Shown here: one piece after another, positions 6,955 through 7,609 of the stretch
Numbering within the stretch: the stretch's first letter is position 1
Layout of the letters: the number at the start of each line of letters is the position of its first letter
Assembly: GCA_028819775.1 (NCBI GenBank)
Contig: JAPPKV010000202.1
Span: forward strand, 1 to 7,609
Origin: Gammaproteobacteria bacterium
GTDB lineage: Bacteria > Pseudomonadota > Gammaproteobacteria > Pseudomonadales > Azotimanducaceae_A
DNA length: 7,609 nucleotides
Direction: 5' to 3'
The notes under the pieces: model-generated
What the model saw: the letters and a program-made list of their open reading frames with translations, nothing else
Told to the model about the DNA's origin: nothing
Databases searched by the model: none
Made by a program: the position numbers and the translations under genes

Positions 6955-7185
6955 GGGCTGGGGCCAGAGGTCGAGCCTGCGAGGCGTTTGGCCGCGCTAG
7001 CTAGCCCGCAAGGATGCGGATGGGGACGAGACGACAGATGGGTTAGGGAGCGGCGTGACGTAAGAGTGAGAACCGTCCGACCGCAACATACCGATCCGGT
7101 TGAATCGGCAACTGCGTTTGGCGATCGGACGGTTCTCAGTGCCGCAATCGCAGAGGAAGCAACACTAGTAGGAAACCCCGTCTTT
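6955..7185 (+). ncRNA. Candidate structured non-coding RNA or palindromic element
   Basis: The gap between the VOC gene and the MBL gene folds into a coherent set of stems. GGCCA 6962-6966 pairs with TGGCC 6989-6993, with GCCT/AGGC nested at 6975-6985. As an alternative, GCCGC 6991-6995 pairs with GCGGC 7050-7054, enclosing CTAGC 7001-7005 with GTTAG 7042-7046 and CCGCA 7006-7010 with TGCGG 7015-7019. A 20-base dyad at 7065-7084 and 7121-7140 (18 matches) encloses CCGAT/ATCGG at 7091-7108. A further long-range pairing, AGAC + GGGTT (7029-7044) with AACCC + GTCT (7174-7183), is possible. One G-U pair in the middle stem mildly favours the plus strand. The layout recalls HEARO/omega-RNAs of IscB-type elements, but no nuclease gene is present and this resemblance is from memory only. 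Confidence 0.35.
7065..7140. repeat. 20-bp inverted repeat with nested hairpin
   Basis: The left arm 7065-7084 equals the reverse complement of the right arm 7121-7140 at 18 of 20 positions, including a perfect 14-bp core (TGAGAACCGTCCGA at 7067-7080). The 36-base interior holds CCGAT at 7091-7095 pairing with ATCGG at 7104-7108. No flanking target-site duplication is apparent, which argues against a simple MITE. Confidence 0.8.
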
Positions 7186-7191
7186 GCACAA

Positions 7192-7207
7192 CTATCCAAA
7201 AGGATAG
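7192..7207 (-). terminator. Weak terminator-like hairpin after the MBL gene
   Basis: Read on the minus strand, CTATCC-TTTT-GGATAG forms a perfect 6-bp stem 14 bases after the stop of the MBL-fold gene. Only TTGTG follows, so the U-tract is poor. It may be a weak terminator or simply a local palindrome. Confidence 0.25.
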
Positions 7208-7220
7208 GCGCGAAGGATTG

Positions 7221-7609
7221 TCAGAGGCGTTTTCTGAGCCCCGCGATGAAGTCCAATCGTCCTGCCGCGTCAACCTCGATGTGGCAAACCGGGTTGTTGG
7301 CACCGGTATTCGACAGCAGCACGTCGAAGTCCACCTCGGCGAGGAGATCCAGCGTCGCCAGCATCGTCTTGCGGTTCCTCTTGCTGACCGGACACATCCA
7401 ATCGTCGCCGCTGTGGTAGATCGAGTCGCCGGCGAATAGACAACGCTTCTCGCCGACGTCGACCAGGTACGAGACGGCGCCGGGTCGATGTCCCGGTGTC
7501 GGGATTACCTCGACGCCTTCTGCGAGAACATGACGCTCGAACGGGAACGTGACGACGTTCTTGACCTTGCGCCGGACGTCCGGCCCTTCGACCTCGCTGC
7601 ACATCGTGG
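7221..7609 (-). CDS. Metallo-beta-lactamase-fold hydrolase, C-terminal part
   Basis: The reading frame enters from the right edge, so the true start and the HxHxDH metal motif are outside the window; about 128 C-terminal residues are visible. Family marks are the metal-ligand His in TPGHRPGAVSYL (codon 7488-7490), the bridging-Asp motif LFAGDSIYHSGD (Asp codon 7425-7427), and a late strand with NTGANNPVCHIEVDA that may hold the last His. These fit a dinuclear-zinc MBL hydrolase of the glyoxalase II / lactonase / RNase Z type, without showing which ester or thioester is the substrate. The Met at 7604 is only the first Met in the visible part and is unlikely to be the start, because a 127-residue MBL protein would lack the catalytic motif. 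It is convergent with the candidate ncRNA in the preceding gap. Confidence 0.85.
   Translation of the reverse strand, partial: TMCSEVEGPDVRRKVKNVVTFPFERHVLAEGVEVIPTPGHRPGAVSYLVDVGEKRCLFAGDSIYHSGDDWMCPVSKRNRKTMLATLDLLAEVDFDVLLSNTGANNPVCHIEVDAAGRLDFIAGLRKRL

Noticed and set aside
6996..7005. Perfect 10-bp palindrome GCTAGCTAGC as a possible operator
   Set aside because: It is a simple tandem of CTAG/GCTA units lying inside the proposed RNA stem region, with no promoter nearby on which an operator would act.
7099..7105. GTTGAAT resembling the GTTRRRY core of an integron attC site
   Set aside because: No matching RYYYAAC partner is correctly placed and there is no integrase or cassette array; a seven-base degenerate match is expected by chance.
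1..7609. tRNA, rRNA, CRISPR array, insertion-sequence transposase
   Set aside because: No regularly spaced direct repeats, no tRNA cloverleaf or rRNA segment that I can recognise, and no frame resembling a transposase, integrase or Cas protein.

Overview
The window is GC-rich, densely coded bacterial DNA. A large TonB-dependent outer-membrane receptor, a second outer-membrane barrel protein and a Tat-type exported dioxygenase point to a Gram-negative. A gammaproteobacterium with an environmental, organics-scavenging lifestyle is my best guess, but it is inferred only from gene types and composition.

Layout. Positions 1-280 hold no convincing gene and are packed with palindromes resembling REP-type intergenic repeats. 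A TonB-dependent receptor (281-3226, +) runs tail to tail into an exported intradiol ring-cleavage dioxygenase (3231-3812, -) with a 4-bp gap. A divergent promoter region (3813-3982) separates the dioxygenase from a likely two-gene operon on the plus strand: a 101-residue protein built from two tandem repeats (3983-4288) and a long glutathione S-transferase-like protein (4299-5273). The operon converges, with a 12-bp gap, on an unrecognised outer-membrane beta-barrel protein (5286-6113, -). Divergent from that is a two-module VOC/glyoxalase-like protein (6168-6947, +). A gene-free gap of 273 bp follows, then the C-terminal part of a metallo-beta-lactamase-fold hydrolase (7221 to the right edge, -).

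The most unusual part is that gap (6948-7220). It can fold into several nested stems, including a dyad matching at 18 of 20 positions (7065-7084 with 7121-7140) around a second small hairpin. I read it as a probable structured non-coding RNA or small palindromic element. One specific, unproven idea is an ORF-less HEARO/omega-RNA-like element.

How the genes may fit together. The receptor could import a large or scarce ligand. The exported dioxygenase, the GST-like protein, the VOC protein and the MBL hydrolase all belong to families often found in breakdown or detoxification of aromatic and electrophilic compounds. They lie in separate transcription units and no complete pathway is visible, so a shared substrate is only a hypothesis.
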